64,000 nucleotides of DNA from positions 1-64,000 of the forward strand of contig JALQPE010000723.1 of the NCBI GenBank assembly GCA_030407315.1. The letters are read 5' to 3'. Of this stretch, positions 1 to 10,001 are shown in pieces; the first letter of the stretch is position 1; each line of letters begins with the position of its first letter. The notes under the pieces were generated by a model. It searched no databases. It was given only the letters and a program-made list of their open reading frames with translations, and had not been told where the DNA came from. The position numbers and the translations under genes are program-made. The DNA is from Asparagopsis taxiformis. Lineage: Eukaryota > Rhodophyta > Florideophyceae > Bonnemaisoniales > Bonnemaisoniaceae.

Positions 1-507
1 TCGTCACAGAGGACACTTTCCATCCACCGCAATCCGCTCCAAAGCCGCTGGACACCTCCTTCGCGCCCAATTCCCATCCTCTCCGTCTCCTCCTCCATAC
101 TCGCCCGCACAGAGTGCAACTTCCGTTCCCTCTGCTCCGTCTCCGACCTCCCGCCACGCTGTCGCAACGAGCCCGCCGTGCTCGGCAGTGCCACCGGCGA
201 GTTTCGTCGCATGCGTAGCGTGCTCGACATGAAACTCGGCGCTATGGCCGTTTCTCTCGACGCCCATATGTTGCGTTTCGACTTGCACTCGTCCGCACCC
301 TCCGACGATTCACTGCGTCACTGGTCCCCCGACGTGTACGATCGTGCCCTCCTCCCCGCCGACGTCGACTGCCCCGATGCCGTTGTTGACGTTTTCGGTA
401 TCGCTATCCCGGCGCACACACAGCGAGCCATGCAGATGCAGCATCGCAAGACTATCGAGCACGACGATGACGACACTGCTGAAGCTTGCCACCTCCTCCG
501 TCAGTGA
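1..507 (+). CDS. C-terminal end of an unrecognised protein (partial)
   Basis: The frame is open from the first base of the window to a TGA at 505-507, giving at least 168 codons, so the 5' end lies outside the window. The N-terminal part is rich in Ser, Pro and Arg. The last 100 residues look more like a folded domain, with alternating hydrophobic residues and an acidic run (EHDDDD) near the end. No family is recognised. An opposite-strand ORF over the first 288 bases is Gly/Glu-rich and reads like its shadow. Because the neighbouring genes carry frame errors, the stop seen here may not be the true one. Confidence 0.4.
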   Translation, partial: SSQRTLSIHRNPLQSRWTPPSRPIPILSVSSSILARTECNFRSLCSVSDLPPRCRNEPAVLGSATGEFRRMRSVLDMKLGAMAVSLDAHMLRFDLHSSAPSDDSLRHWSPDVYDRALLPADVDCPDAVVDVFGIAIPAHTQRAMQMQHRKTIEHDDDDTAEACHLLRQ

Positions 508-1009
508 AGGCGCATGCTCCGTCATTCTGGCTGAAAGTCCCTCTCGTTTGGACTTGTCCGCCCTGCTGTGTTAAGCCTTTGTCGTCTGTTTGGCGTCGCT
601 TGAGACGCTTTTTGAGCAACAAACAAACTATCGCAACGAGCCCAGTGCCTGCCTGTGTGTATATATAACCAACCTATATATTATTTTGAGTGATATGTGT
701 GAGCATTGCACTATCTGCAGTGTGTACTACCTAGATGGTCTGCTATTGATCAAGGATCCGATGAATCGCGTTTTGTGTTATAGCTGGCAACATGCGTTGT
801 CGTGGTGGTGCGAATTCGCGCAGGCAGGCGCGCAGTAACTTTGACACAGCCCCCATCGATGTGGCTTAATGGACTGCTGCGAGCAGAGCGCTAGACGCCT
901 GCGCACCGAAATCACCACACTACTGCTGCTTGCTTTGTAAACAGCGCTACGTTTTCGGAAACAATAAAAAGACTATGTATAGTCGAAGCGCTGTGTGAGC
1001 ATGCTTTTT
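508..1009. other. Intergenic, no gene seen
   Basis: There is no convincing ORF; those present are short and low in complexity. A TATATATAA-like run lies near 659-668 and an AATAAA at 963-968 could serve as a polyadenylation signal for the upstream gene. Confidence 0.4.
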
Positions 1010-1604
1010 TCATCTGTTGTGCATTCCAGCTCTGGATAATGCGGGCGTGTCTAGTCGATAAATTGTACACAATGGAAAGGGGACTGCACGTGCATGAAGC
1101 AACGATTCACATTGGCTAGTAAATTCATTTGAAACAGCAACTTGCACACCGTTGCTGAGCTCAAGCGAGCTGTGGAACGGTGCTGATACTGATCGGTAGA
1201 TAACGAATCTACCCCTGCACGGCAGCGTACACAGCAGTATTGTGCCATCAAGGAATAATGTGACTTGTGCACACGCAAAGAGGCACTGGCCGCACTGGGA
1301 AACGCACTGCAACGGTGGAATGGACACCTGTTAAATTAAATTCCGTCATGTGATTGGGTCATCAGTGCTAACGCAACAGTTTCAGATGCACGCGCCACAG
1401 CTCACCATCGTCTGACAACATCCGGTATATGAACAACTGGTGCTCACGGAGCATCATTACAATTACAATTCCATCTTCCAAATTACAGTAACGAACGTCA
1501 CATTTCGTGTCACCTTCCAGCGTGACCATCGCAATCTTTGTGCTCTCGCCATCTGCACCGCCCACACGTTCGTGCACATCTGTTACAAACCCATCTTGCC
1601 TCAT
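1010..1604 (-). CDS. Possible small split gene, unrecognised
   Basis: Two minus-strand ORFs lie end to end. The first starts at an ATG at 1604 and runs to a TAG at 1368 (78 codons). The second is open from about 1327 to 1010. Both have the alternating hydrophobic and polar pattern of beta-strand proteins. Between them is a TTTAACAG that could be a 3' splice site at about 1328, but the candidate donor (GTGCAT near 1390) is poor. A one-base error could equally link them, since other genes in this region are broken that way. The ORF diverges from the MscS gene 73 bp away. No family is recognised and it may be non-coding. Confidence 0.25.
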
Positions 1605-1676
1605 TCCTTCTCCAAACCGCCGCCATTCGCAGCAATCATCTACATCTCCAAGCGCACCGAGGCGCGCGGCACCATA

Positions 1677-4432
1677 ATGCGCCGCGCGCCAACATTCCTC
1701 CCGCCATTTTCACCCTCCCCCGTCGCCTTCATTTCGCACGCCGCCTTTGTCCCGCCCTGTGCTACCCGACGCCCGCGATATGTGCGTCCCGTAATTCTCG
1801 CCACTGCCGTCAACAAAGCAGAGGAGGAAATCTTCGTTCGCCGTCATCATACAACAGAGCGAACTAAAACGACCACCAAGGCTGATAGAGCCGACAAACT
1901 GCCACGTCGCACAAAAACACAGTCAGAGTCGGATGAAGCTCAATTCGACTTTATTCAGGATAACACGGCAACGCCCGCCGCCCCCTATCGTTCCGCAAAC
2001 AGAAGCGCAGACTGTGGTGCCGCAACAGAGTGTGCAGGGTGGTGTAGCTGCTGAAACAAACAGCGATCATCATCATCATGCCGACACCGCAAAAAACCAG
2101 TCTGATGCGGACATGATGCGGCCCGTGCGCGTCTTTCCACTTGGAAAAGTGAAGGAATTTGGTAGCAAAGTGGGGACGGAAACTACTAGGCTTGTGACTG
2201 AGAGTCGAGTCACATCGCACATTCGTATGCCGACACGTAGAGAGACAGTGTTGATGGCATGGGAACTTGCACTCGTTCTTGCTCTGCTTACATTGTTGCG
2301 TGCAGGAGTTGCTAGTACATTGCGATGGATTCACAACAGACTCAATGCGACGCGTGGTCTAGAAAGTAATATCCCGTACGAGGTGTCCGTGTTTGAATGT
2401 ATGCAGCGACCACTGGAATTTCTTAGTCTTTTCACAGTGGGTACAGCACTAGCTGAAATTGTCAGTAGACCGCTGGCCGCAACTGGATTATTGCGTCAGA
2501 TTCGGACCCTACGTGAACTGGGCTTTATCATTTCTGCAACTTGGTTTCTGTTGCGCTGGATCGATCGAATTCGGTCGCGTTTTGCAGTTGATAAGAGAAT
2601 TGACAAGGCACAAGTGGATGCAACATCACGAATAGCAACAGTAGCTACCACCATCATTTCGTTGCTCATTTCACTGGACACGATCGGCATCAATGTACAA
2701 ACAGTATTAGCATTTGGTGGTATAGGTGGTGTCGCCATCGGTTTTGCAGGCCGCGAAATCATATCCAACTTTTTCGGTGGTTTCATGATTTACGTCACAA
2801 GACCATTCACAGTCGGCGAGTGGATTCGCAGCATTGAAGAGCAAGAGCTCAATGGCACCGTCGAAGACATTGGATGGTATCTCACACGCGTTCGAACTTG
2901 GAATAAGCGACCGTTGTACATTCCCAATTCTCGTTTCTCGACGCTCATTGTTGAAAATGGCTCGCGTATGGACAATCGACGAATTTTACACACACTTCGT
3001 CTACGACTCGAAGATATGCCCATTGTTTCCCAAGTCGTCGAGTCTATTGAAGCTCTACTGATGAGCACCAAGAACTGGACCCAAAACAACATCGCATGGC
3101 ATATGTTGATTCATTCGGCGAGTATTCTGTCAATATTTGGATTAGTTGCTACACCAAATCGGTGTTTTTGTACGACTTTCGGAGAGTGCAACAAGATATT
3201 CTTCTTCGATGCCATGCGATTGTCCGCGAACACGGTGGAAAGCTCGCGAATACCAACACACGCGACGTGCGACCGGGATAGACACTGATCGATATGGAGC
3301 GGCGCGAAACATCGTATCGTCCGAACAGGACGGCACCAAGAAACAGGAAGCAAAGAAGAAAGCAGACCAAGCGCCGGTCAATAACGAACGTTCCGGGTGT
3401 TGCAAGAACAAGCGACCAAATCCTGCTGAAGATTTGATCTCAATTGAAAGCGGGGTACGACCGCCTGTGCCATCAGCATCCACGCAGAACAAATCGACAA
3501 GCAGTCCTGTCGGCGCCCCGAGTGACACAGCTCCCGTGGCAACTCCGGATGCGGTTCCGTTGCATCTGACAATGGAACCACACACTGCAACTGTAGCGGC
3601 GGCGGTAGCGGCATTATCGGCACTGCAAGAGAGTGCGCTTGAAGCGGATGAGAAAGTAGGCGAGGAAATAGTCGGTAGTCAAGGGGAAGCCACTGAACCG
3701 GCAGTATCTTCTACAGATACGAAGGGGACACAAGCCACCACACCTGCGCAAATGAAAATCAGTGCTGCACCACCAATTCGACCTGCTTCAACGCCGACTG
3801 CACCCAATGTTTCAGCGGCTGCTCCGAAATCAGAAGCGAAGAATACAGACGAAAATACATCGTCGGCGAATACACAGACAGGACAATCAGGCTCGCAAGC
3901 AACACAAACAGCTCAGAATCGACAAGGTGGTAAACCAGGTGCGCAGATGCGACAAGCGAAACAAGGAACGGCAACCGTCGCGTCGAATCAAAGTACAACC
4001 ACGACAGCATCAGATTCGACAGCGACGAAACGAGGCAGTCAGACTGCGCAAAGCTCCACGGCGACGAGGGCGCAGGCAGGTCGAACAACAACGGACGATG
4101 CGACTGGGAAATCTAGCGGGACTAGTGGAGGATCCACGGCGGGCGTGATGCACATTAGCAAGGCGCGGAAACCGATGTCGGTTTCTCCGACCGGTACGGA
4201 TGAGGGAAAGTCGAGCGGGACGTCGCAGGCATCGTCACAAGCTGGGTCGGGGCGGGCAGAGATCTACGGACGAGGGTGCGGCGAAACAAGACGATTAACA
4301 ATGTACAGTGAGTTTGGTTGTGTGTTGAGTAATGTAAATAGACGAGTAAATGATGATGCGTGCTTCCTGTTTGCGAAACCAAGTTGTACACTGCAACTGA
4401 CAGAGTGTACGCAAGCGCGCGCCGTTAATTGA
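1677..4432 (+). CDS. MscS-family mechanosensitive ion channel, reading frame interrupted
   Basis: A small-conductance mechanosensitive channel, which releases ions under membrane tension. The core (about 2230-3060) has several membrane helices, a Gly-rich pore helix (AFGGIGGVAIGFAGREIISN) and the MscS beta domain (RPFTVGEW, EDIGWYLTRVRT, IPNSRF). The reading frame changes near 3058-3061, just before the conserved C-terminal alpha/beta domain (AYVDSFGEYSVNIWI), and again at 3275-3278, where a Ser/Thr/Ala/Gln-rich tail of about 330 codons begins. Each break is repaired by one extra base. An ATG at 1677 opens a transit-peptide-like N terminus in another frame that would join near the C-run at 1981-1985; otherwise translation could start at 1933. 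The end is also unsure: a frame change near 4262 would give a stop at 4298. Plastid or mitochondrial targeting is inferred from the N terminus. Confidence 0.75.
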
Positions 4433-4555
4433 TGTAATACACTATATTTTTAGATTTGAACGCACGACAAGGATCCAACGATACAAAGCGACGTTGGTGT
4501 TGAGGTCGTAAACAACTCGAGCGCTCACGCGCCGCTCACACTCACCAACTGCACA

Positions 4556-6020
4556 ATGGCCGTTCTATCACCCGCGCTCGTCGTGTCGATGTGCGTCATG
4601 TTCGTCCTCACTCGTCTGCACGCGCACTATTACATATTCGAAAATCCAATTCTATTCGGTTTGAAATACTGTCTCGAGCCCGACCGCGAGCAAATCCAAG
4701 CGATTCACCAAGCGGCCACACCGACGTCGTCCAAACAATCATCGACCAGAAAGAAAGCCAAACATGTCACAGCCAAATCCAAACATTCCGTGTCCTCACT
4801 TCTCGTCCGTCGCACAATTCTAGACGCCTCGTTCTTTTCCGCCGAAGCCGACTTTCCACATCATCGCCAACTCGACCATCTACTAACGATCTGCGCCGGC
4901 TATCTCGCCGCCTACCTGTTCGAAGACATCCTGAGCTGTTTCTACCCGACGCTATTCACCAACAGCCGCTCCAGCTATGTCGCCGTCTTCGCGGTCGCGT
5001 TTGCGCTCTACGAGCTCGGCAAGATCTCGACGAGCCTCGCACCGATGCGACTACTGCTCGGCATCCTGGCCATCAGCTGGGTGATAGCATTATCGCTGGT
5101 GTCAGCCGGTAATTTCACGAGCTTTTTCCATTTCCACGACGCCTTTTCCGCGCTATCCCAAAGCGCCATATCGACAATGACGGAGCGTCTCCACCTGAGC
5201 ACGACGATCGCGCAGCGCAACGCGACCTATCTCGTGGTATTTGCGCGTCTATTCGTCGCGGGCATTGCGGCACTGATCACGGCGTGCGTCGCAGCTCCCG
5301 CGCGACGCTTCTCACGCATCGACCACGATCTGCATCGACAGTATCGACAGGACGAACAATCGCTTCGCGAAGACCCCTACGCACTCGACAAACCAACCGC
5401 CTCGACCATGCTCGCCATCGCACTCGACTATGTCGCGCCCGCTTTCACGCTGTTTGTGTGGTGCGTCACGCCGCGCACGCAGGGTGTCTACGGCGCGTGG
5501 CGACTGTCCGCGCTGGTCGCATGCGTCGTTGTGCGCGTGCAGGCCATGCGTGTGCGATTACAGGCCTATCTCGACGGCGCGATCGATTCGTACCGGATGT
5601 TCTGGACGGACAAAATGATGTCGGACGCCAGGGCCGGCCGGACAGCGATGCACGTTTCAGGTGGTTGGTACGTCGTTTTATTTGTTCATGATCACTGTGG
5701 CGTACGTTGCGCCGGCTATTGCGACTGTGTTTGCGCTGGTCGCTAAACGAGACGGAGGCGTCGTGCTCGGATTGTGTCCCCGACACGTCGAGCCGGCGAC
5801 GGCGCTTGACGGCGCGTTTGCGAGAGAGATTGGCGCGTTTTTGGCGTGGTGGTGTCTGGGGTCGTATGTGGTGTTTGCGCTGGTGTCGGTCGGCGTGGAG
5901 ATGATGATCGATGTTGTTGGACCCCGGCGCGAGGGATCGTCGTGGGTGAAATTGCCACCGGCGAGTAGTTCGTCGGAGAGACGCAGGCAGAAACGTATGA
6001 TGCGCAGTGCGTATGCGTGA
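4556..6020 (+). CDS. TMEM161-like multi-pass membrane protein, one frame break
   Basis: The protein resembles the TMEM161A/B family, polytopic membrane proteins of poorly known function. It starts with a hydrophobic segment followed by a basic Ser/Lys loop, then about seven more membrane helices. The family landmark is the stretch VRLQAYLDGA before a charged loop, matching the HLQAYL segment of animal TMEM161. The frame from 4556 runs on to 5746, but the similarity ends at about 5635. The last helices (SFYLFMITVAYVAPAIATVF) lie in another frame, open to a stop at 6018-6020. The switch falls in the GGCCGGCCGG at 5632-5641, where one base too many would explain it. The start is the first ATG after a gap of 120 bp from the upstream gene. 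Confidence 0.7.
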
Positions 6021-6191
6021 GGGTCGATCGGGCGGTCACACGTTGAATGACGTTTGGATGCGTTGGCAGAAATTTTAAATTTTTTTATGTCAATGCACGC
6101 CGAGTCGATGCGGACTCGACGCCGCTACTGTAGATATCGCTAATGCGCGTTAGCGGCTTGCGCGCCATCTGGCGATAGTTGGTCGTCGATA

Positions 6192-6575
6192 ATGGGTCGC
6201 AAAGGTGCGGCCGGTGGTACCGCTGGCGGCGGCCGTAGTGGCAGCGCCGCGAGTGTATCGTTTACACGTGTTGTTCCGCCTTTTCTACGCGCTCTCGTGC
6301 GCAATGAGCACAACCCCGCCGATGGTAGTGAGGGCAAGCGAGTGTCGGCGTCGAATGAACAAGCGCAAGCGCAATTGCAGCAACAGTTGGCACAGTTGAA
6401 GCAGCAAGGCTTTCGTGTCGAGACAGAGAGTTGTCGGCGTAAACAGTGCAAGTTGGCAGCAAGTGGCGGCGCGATTGAGAAGAGAGTGGCGCGTGCCAAA
6501 CGACGACCAATTGCAAAGATGAATGATAGAAACAAATTGAGCTTTACTGTCGACAGTGATAGTGAAAGCGATTAA
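6192..6575 (+). CDS. DUF4604 / KIAA1143-like small protein
   Basis: A hydrophilic 127-residue protein. After a Gly-rich start it has VSFTRVVPPFLRALV, matching the N-terminal signature of KIAA1143-like proteins (a VSY..P.FL pattern). It ends in NKLSF followed by an acidic Ser/Asp tail, the conserved C-terminal element of DUF4604. The middle is a Gln/Ala-rich helix and a basic stretch. Family members are small, probably nuclear, and have no established function. The frame is intact. It lies 171 bp downstream of the TMEM161-like gene on the same strand. Confidence 0.65.
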   Translation: MGRKGAAGGTAGGGRSGSAASVSFTRVVPPFLRALVRNEHNPADGSEGKRVSASNEQAQAQLQQQLAQLKQQGFRVETESCRRKQCKLAASGGAIEKRVARAKRRPIAKMNDRNKLSFTVDSDSESD

Positions 6576-7018
6576 GTAAACAAGCGCAAAACGTAACTGC
6601 ATAGAGCCCGTATATTTTACTCACACACGAGACGTAGCCGTACACTGATGGGTAAGCGTAAATGTCGGAAAAAAGCAGAGTGTTTGGTACATGCTCACGC
6701 CAATTGAACGGACGTAACATGATGGGTGTGAGAATAGCCTGCTGCATAGGTTGGAGCGCGATATGCGTGACACGATTAGTACAGATGCAGAAAGGTTAAC
6801 AATTGTCTCTGGGTGCGCGGGTGATGATGAATGATCGAGGAAATATAAAAAAGCACAGTTGCTTGCTACAATGAGACCGATCCAACCATACGATGCTGCA
6901 ATGCGACGAGCAAACGCAGCAACCATACGGCAGACAGCGCGGAGTACATGCTGCTAGCGCTTGCTCGATGCGCGCTGCAGCGCACGAGCAATGCAACAAC
7001 AGCGACAAAAGGTACACA
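6576..7018. other. Intergenic, no gene seen
   Basis: Only short ORFs on either strand. A TATAAAA at 6844-6850 points rightward but no plus-strand gene follows; a 283-codon plus-strand ORF after it is Arg-rich and antisense to the CaaX gene. Probably 3' sequence of the two flanking convergent genes. Confidence 0.4.
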
Positions 7019-7582
7019 CTACATGATGACACAACATGCGCGTGCTTGCTTGGGAGGAGCATGTTGCAACGGCGAGGCCTGCGCTGGCTGCGACGATTGT
7101 GGCGGTGGCGATGGCAATGGCGCATTGACAGCGCTCACGGCGGCCAACTGCGTGTCGACTGGCTGCGCCGCGTGCTGTTGCTTTACATGCACGGGCGGCA
7201 GCGGCAATTCCTCTGCGTCCTCCTCCGAATCCGAGTCACTCCTGTCCGCAAACATGTCGGTATTGCGCGTCGGATGCGCCGCGGAGCGAATCTGCGCACG
7301 TTCGCGCGCCTCGTTCTCTGGCGTGCCATGAAAAGAGGCCGAGTGACGATCCTTTGCGTCTTTGAACGAATCGGTACGACGACCGGCGCTCGCGGTAGCC
7401 GCATTGGCGCCACTGCTCTTGGCCGAGTGCAAACGACGCTTGTCGTCGTTGGTGGCCGCCTCGTTCCAGATCTTGAGCTGGTTGATTCGCTCGGCACTCT
7501 TGCTCTCGGCGGTCGGCAACGGCGTCGACGAACGGCCCGGATAGGCCGCAAAGTCGACGCCGTCCGGCAAACGGCCCTTCAT
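7019..7582 (-). CDS. Hydrophilic protein with C-terminal CaaX box (CVIM)
   Basis: An unrecognised 187-residue protein from the ATG at 7582. It is charged and largely disordered, with an acidic Ser/Asp/Glu block (SDSDSEEDAEE), a Pro/Gln-rich C-terminal part and the final residues ACCVIM. CVIM is a classical CaaX prenylation signal, the same four residues that end human K-Ras4B, and the extra Cys just before it could be palmitoylated. This suggests a membrane-tethered protein. The N terminus is uncertain. The same frame is open for 22 codons upstream (to a TAA at about 7655) with plausible sequence but no ATG, so a 5' exon or a frame error is possible. A long Arg-rich plus-strand ORF over the same region is taken as its shadow. 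Confidence 0.55.
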   Translation of the reverse strand: MKGRLPDGVDFAAYPGRSSTPLPTAESKSAERINQLKIWNEAATNDDKRRLHSAKSSGANAATASAGRRTDSFKDAKDRHSASFHGTPENEARERAQIRSAAHPTRNTDMFADRSDSDSEEDAEELPLPPVHVKQQHAAQPVDTQLAAVSAVNAPLPSPPPQSSQPAQASPLQHAPPKQARACCVIM

Positions 7583-8155
7583 GTAGCGGTTGGATATGGT
7601 CGGCGCGGCGCCCGGGGCGCGTTGCTGCGAGTAACATCGCGCTTAGAGGACGCGGTGCGCGCGACAACGCTATGCGCATGGAATGGCGTGTCGGTGCGTG
7701 GCGGCGATGAATCAGCGCTGAGTGCAATGACTGGCCTGGCGTGACGAGTCGACTGCGTAGACGATACGATACGATGCGCGTCGCGTGTTACTTGCAAATA
7801 TTTTCAATGCGAACAACGCAGCTCTCTTTACCGGACAAACGTCATGTTTCTACAATATTATTCAATGAAATTAAAAATTGCTATCGAAAATTAACCATCC
7901 ATCCGCCGCGCCGTCCGATCATTGCGCGCGCGTCCTTTCAACGTTCCCCAACTGCTGTGCTCACAATCAACTCGCGCGCGCCATGGCCTTCCTCTCGTCC
8001 TACGCACCTCTTCGCGCGCCTCCCACTGCCAAACTCTCCCCGTCTATTTTAACAAGTCACCTCCCGCTCCCTCCTTGTGCGCACCGCCCGCGCGTCTGGC
8101 ATGCCTTCTGGCGTGTGCAGATGGCCGAGCTCGCCCCCTCCGATGCTGCCGCCGT

Positions 8156-8161
8156 TATAAA
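8156..8161 (+). promoter_or_regulatory. TATA box of the hydroquinone reductase gene
   Basis: TATAAA, 25 bp before the proposed ATG at 8186. If used with normal spacing, the leader would be almost absent, so the pairing is tentative. Confidence 0.3.
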
Positions 8162-8185
8162 CGCCCCAAATCTCACGCACCCCAC

Positions 8186-9115
8186 ATGCAACGCCACGTC
8201 CCCTCGCCCACTCCGCCTCCCCACACCTCTACGTCGGTGTCGCCTGTCAATGGTGCCATCGTGTCACACTCACCCTCGCCTTGTTGAACGACCACCAGTC
8301 GTCGCCCGTGCACGTGTGCCAGTTGCAGCCTGGTGACGACGGACTGTGGCGATTGCCCGATCATTCCCGTCTCAAGGACGTGTACTTATCTGTCGATAGC
8401 GATTATAACGGCCGTTTCACGGCACCGTTGCTACTCAGCGATGCCGCCATCGTGTCGAATGAATCGTCCGAGATGATTCACATGCTGCCCGGTGCCGACC
8501 GGCCGCGCGAGGTGCTGCCAGATGTGTTCTTCTGGCTGCGTCCGTCGCGCGACAATCCATTTGCTGTCGATGTGGACTTGTTGCAGAGCCTTTGTGAGCA
8601 GTTGTATGAGTGTGTGAATGATGGCGTGTATCGATGCGGATTTGCGACGTCGCAGTTTGCGTACGAGGAAGCGCAGACCAATTTGTTTAATATGCTGGAT
8701 AGTATTGAGCAACGGCTGACGACGTCTCGATTTGTGTGCAGCGGTAATTGTATCACAGAGGCAGATGTTCGTCTGTTTCCGACCGTGTTCCGATTCGATG
8801 CGGTATACGCGGTGTTGTTTAAAGCGTGTCGAAAGAACATTCGTTCAGACTATCCAGCCATATCGGGCTGGTTACGAGGTACGTTTTGTCGTTTTTCTGT
8901 TTCTTAGCGGTGCGTCGATGTGCACTCGCTTACCGTTTGTAGATATGTACAATTTACCTGGTGTGAAACAAACGTGCGATCTGGAGGCGACGCGGGACAA
9001 CTATTATACATCGCTGTTCCCGCTCAATCCTAGCGCCATTGTTGCAGTTACGGCGCAACCAGACCTGTCACCCGCTCCGCATCGGGCACAGCTCGAGGTG
9101 CCGTCTCGCAGCTGA
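8186..9115 (+). CDS. Glutathionyl-hydroquinone reductase (ECM4/Xi-class GST), one intron, one frame break
   Basis: Reduces glutathionyl-hydroquinones using glutathione. Evidence is the thioredoxin-fold start HLYVGVACQWCHRV, the VSNESSEMI motif that follows the third strand, NDGVYRCGFATSQFAYEEA and ITEADVRLFPTVFRFDAVY, all landmarks of the Xi class. The usual active site CPWAHR reads CQWCHR here, giving a CXXC pair. The frame from 8223 is continuous to the intron at 8879-8942. Exon 2 restores the family ending (DMYNLPGV, INP-like PLNP) and stops at 9113-9115. The start is inferred: the ATG at 8186 joins the conserved frame if the C-run at 8219-8222 has one more base. The N-terminal extension usual in the family would then be missing. 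Confidence 0.75.
8879..8942 (+). other. Spliceosomal intron, 64 nt
   Basis: Donor GTACGT and acceptor TTTGTAG. Removing it joins the codon GAT and continues the conserved family sequence (WLR to DMYNLPG); without removal the frame stops within the intron. Confidence 0.85.
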
Positions 9116-9833
9116 ACGTCTAGATTGGGTTGATAATATACAAATCATGATAATATTATAGTAGTGAGAGGAGCATCGAGGGCAGGACGTGTTTATAAAC
9201 TACGTCAGCAAAGTTACGTTATGCGATCAAGAATACGTGGGGCATTGGTCGAAATTTGCGAACAACGTATGGCGAAAGCGTTATTCTCCCACCAATCACT
9301 TACTCTCTCATGCCATCAACGAGAGACCGTTGAGCACGACTGCACCGCCAGTCTCGCGACCACTGTGCAAAGTTTCAGTACATCCCAAATATTTCAAAAC
9401 ATTTTCAAAATATTCACAATACGACGCCCGTCGTCACCGCCACTCACTCTGGAACACTGTGCGCTCCAGCACTCGCCAACCGCTTTTAAGCGGTCGGTAG
9501 ACCATCTGCAACATTGATCGAGCGTCAGAGCACCCAAACCTGTGCGCGCATAGTCGTCCAGTCTCGTTCATGTCGTTGAGCAAGCGCTCATCACCATGTG
9601 CGGACTGCTACTATGCGCGCACTCCCGTAGTCGGCATCGCAAGCAAAAACATATATATACGCTTATGGGGATGTTCGAGTGTCCATCTCGTCCATGCTTT
9701 ACCGGCGATGCCAGATGATTCGGTGAAGACTAGCATCGTTCCGACGTATCATTCGGATCGTTGTCACAATCACCAACACCTAAAAAACTTGCGTCACAAC
9801 ACCTCGAAGCACAGCTAGTTTAATCCAAATTTT
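9116..9833. other. Intergenic, no gene seen
   Basis: ORFs of 82-117 codons on the plus strand have no recognisable domain and poor composition. Probably the 3' end of the reductase gene and the promoter of the Elongin-A-like gene. Confidence 0.4.
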
Positions 9834-9839
9834 TATAAA
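9834..9839 (+). promoter_or_regulatory. TATA box of the Elongin-A-like gene
   Basis: TATAAA in an AT-rich stretch. The ATG at 9847 is probably too close to be used; it opens a 52-codon frame that ends at 10003-10005, in the same phase as the main coding frame. Confidence 0.35.
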
Positions 9840-10001
9840 CATTTCATGCCCAGCGAGGCCTCGTCCTACCCATTCAATCATTCATTGCCCACCGAACATT
9901 CGTCCCCATCTGCATCGCACGCAATTCCAACCTCGACCTCCCGCTCCGTACCTATATCAACCTCGCACAACCCGTCCGATCCATCGCCGCCCACGTCTTG
10001 A

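Noticed and set aside
1538..1867. 109-codon plus ORF (His/Arg-rich) over the MscS start
   Set aside because: Composition is that of a shifted frame; the transit-peptide-like frame from 1677 explains the region better.
3096..3281. Separate 61-residue gene
   Set aside because: It is the conserved C-terminal domain of the MscS channel displaced into another frame, not a gene of its own.
6893..7744. 283-codon plus-strand ORF
   Set aside because: Very Arg-rich and antisense to the CaaX gene, whose minus-strand reading has normal composition and a meaningful C terminus.
9164..9517. Overlapping plus-strand ORFs of 103-117 codons
   Set aside because: Two frames compete over the same bases, neither has a domain, and no ATG or TATA pairing is convincing.
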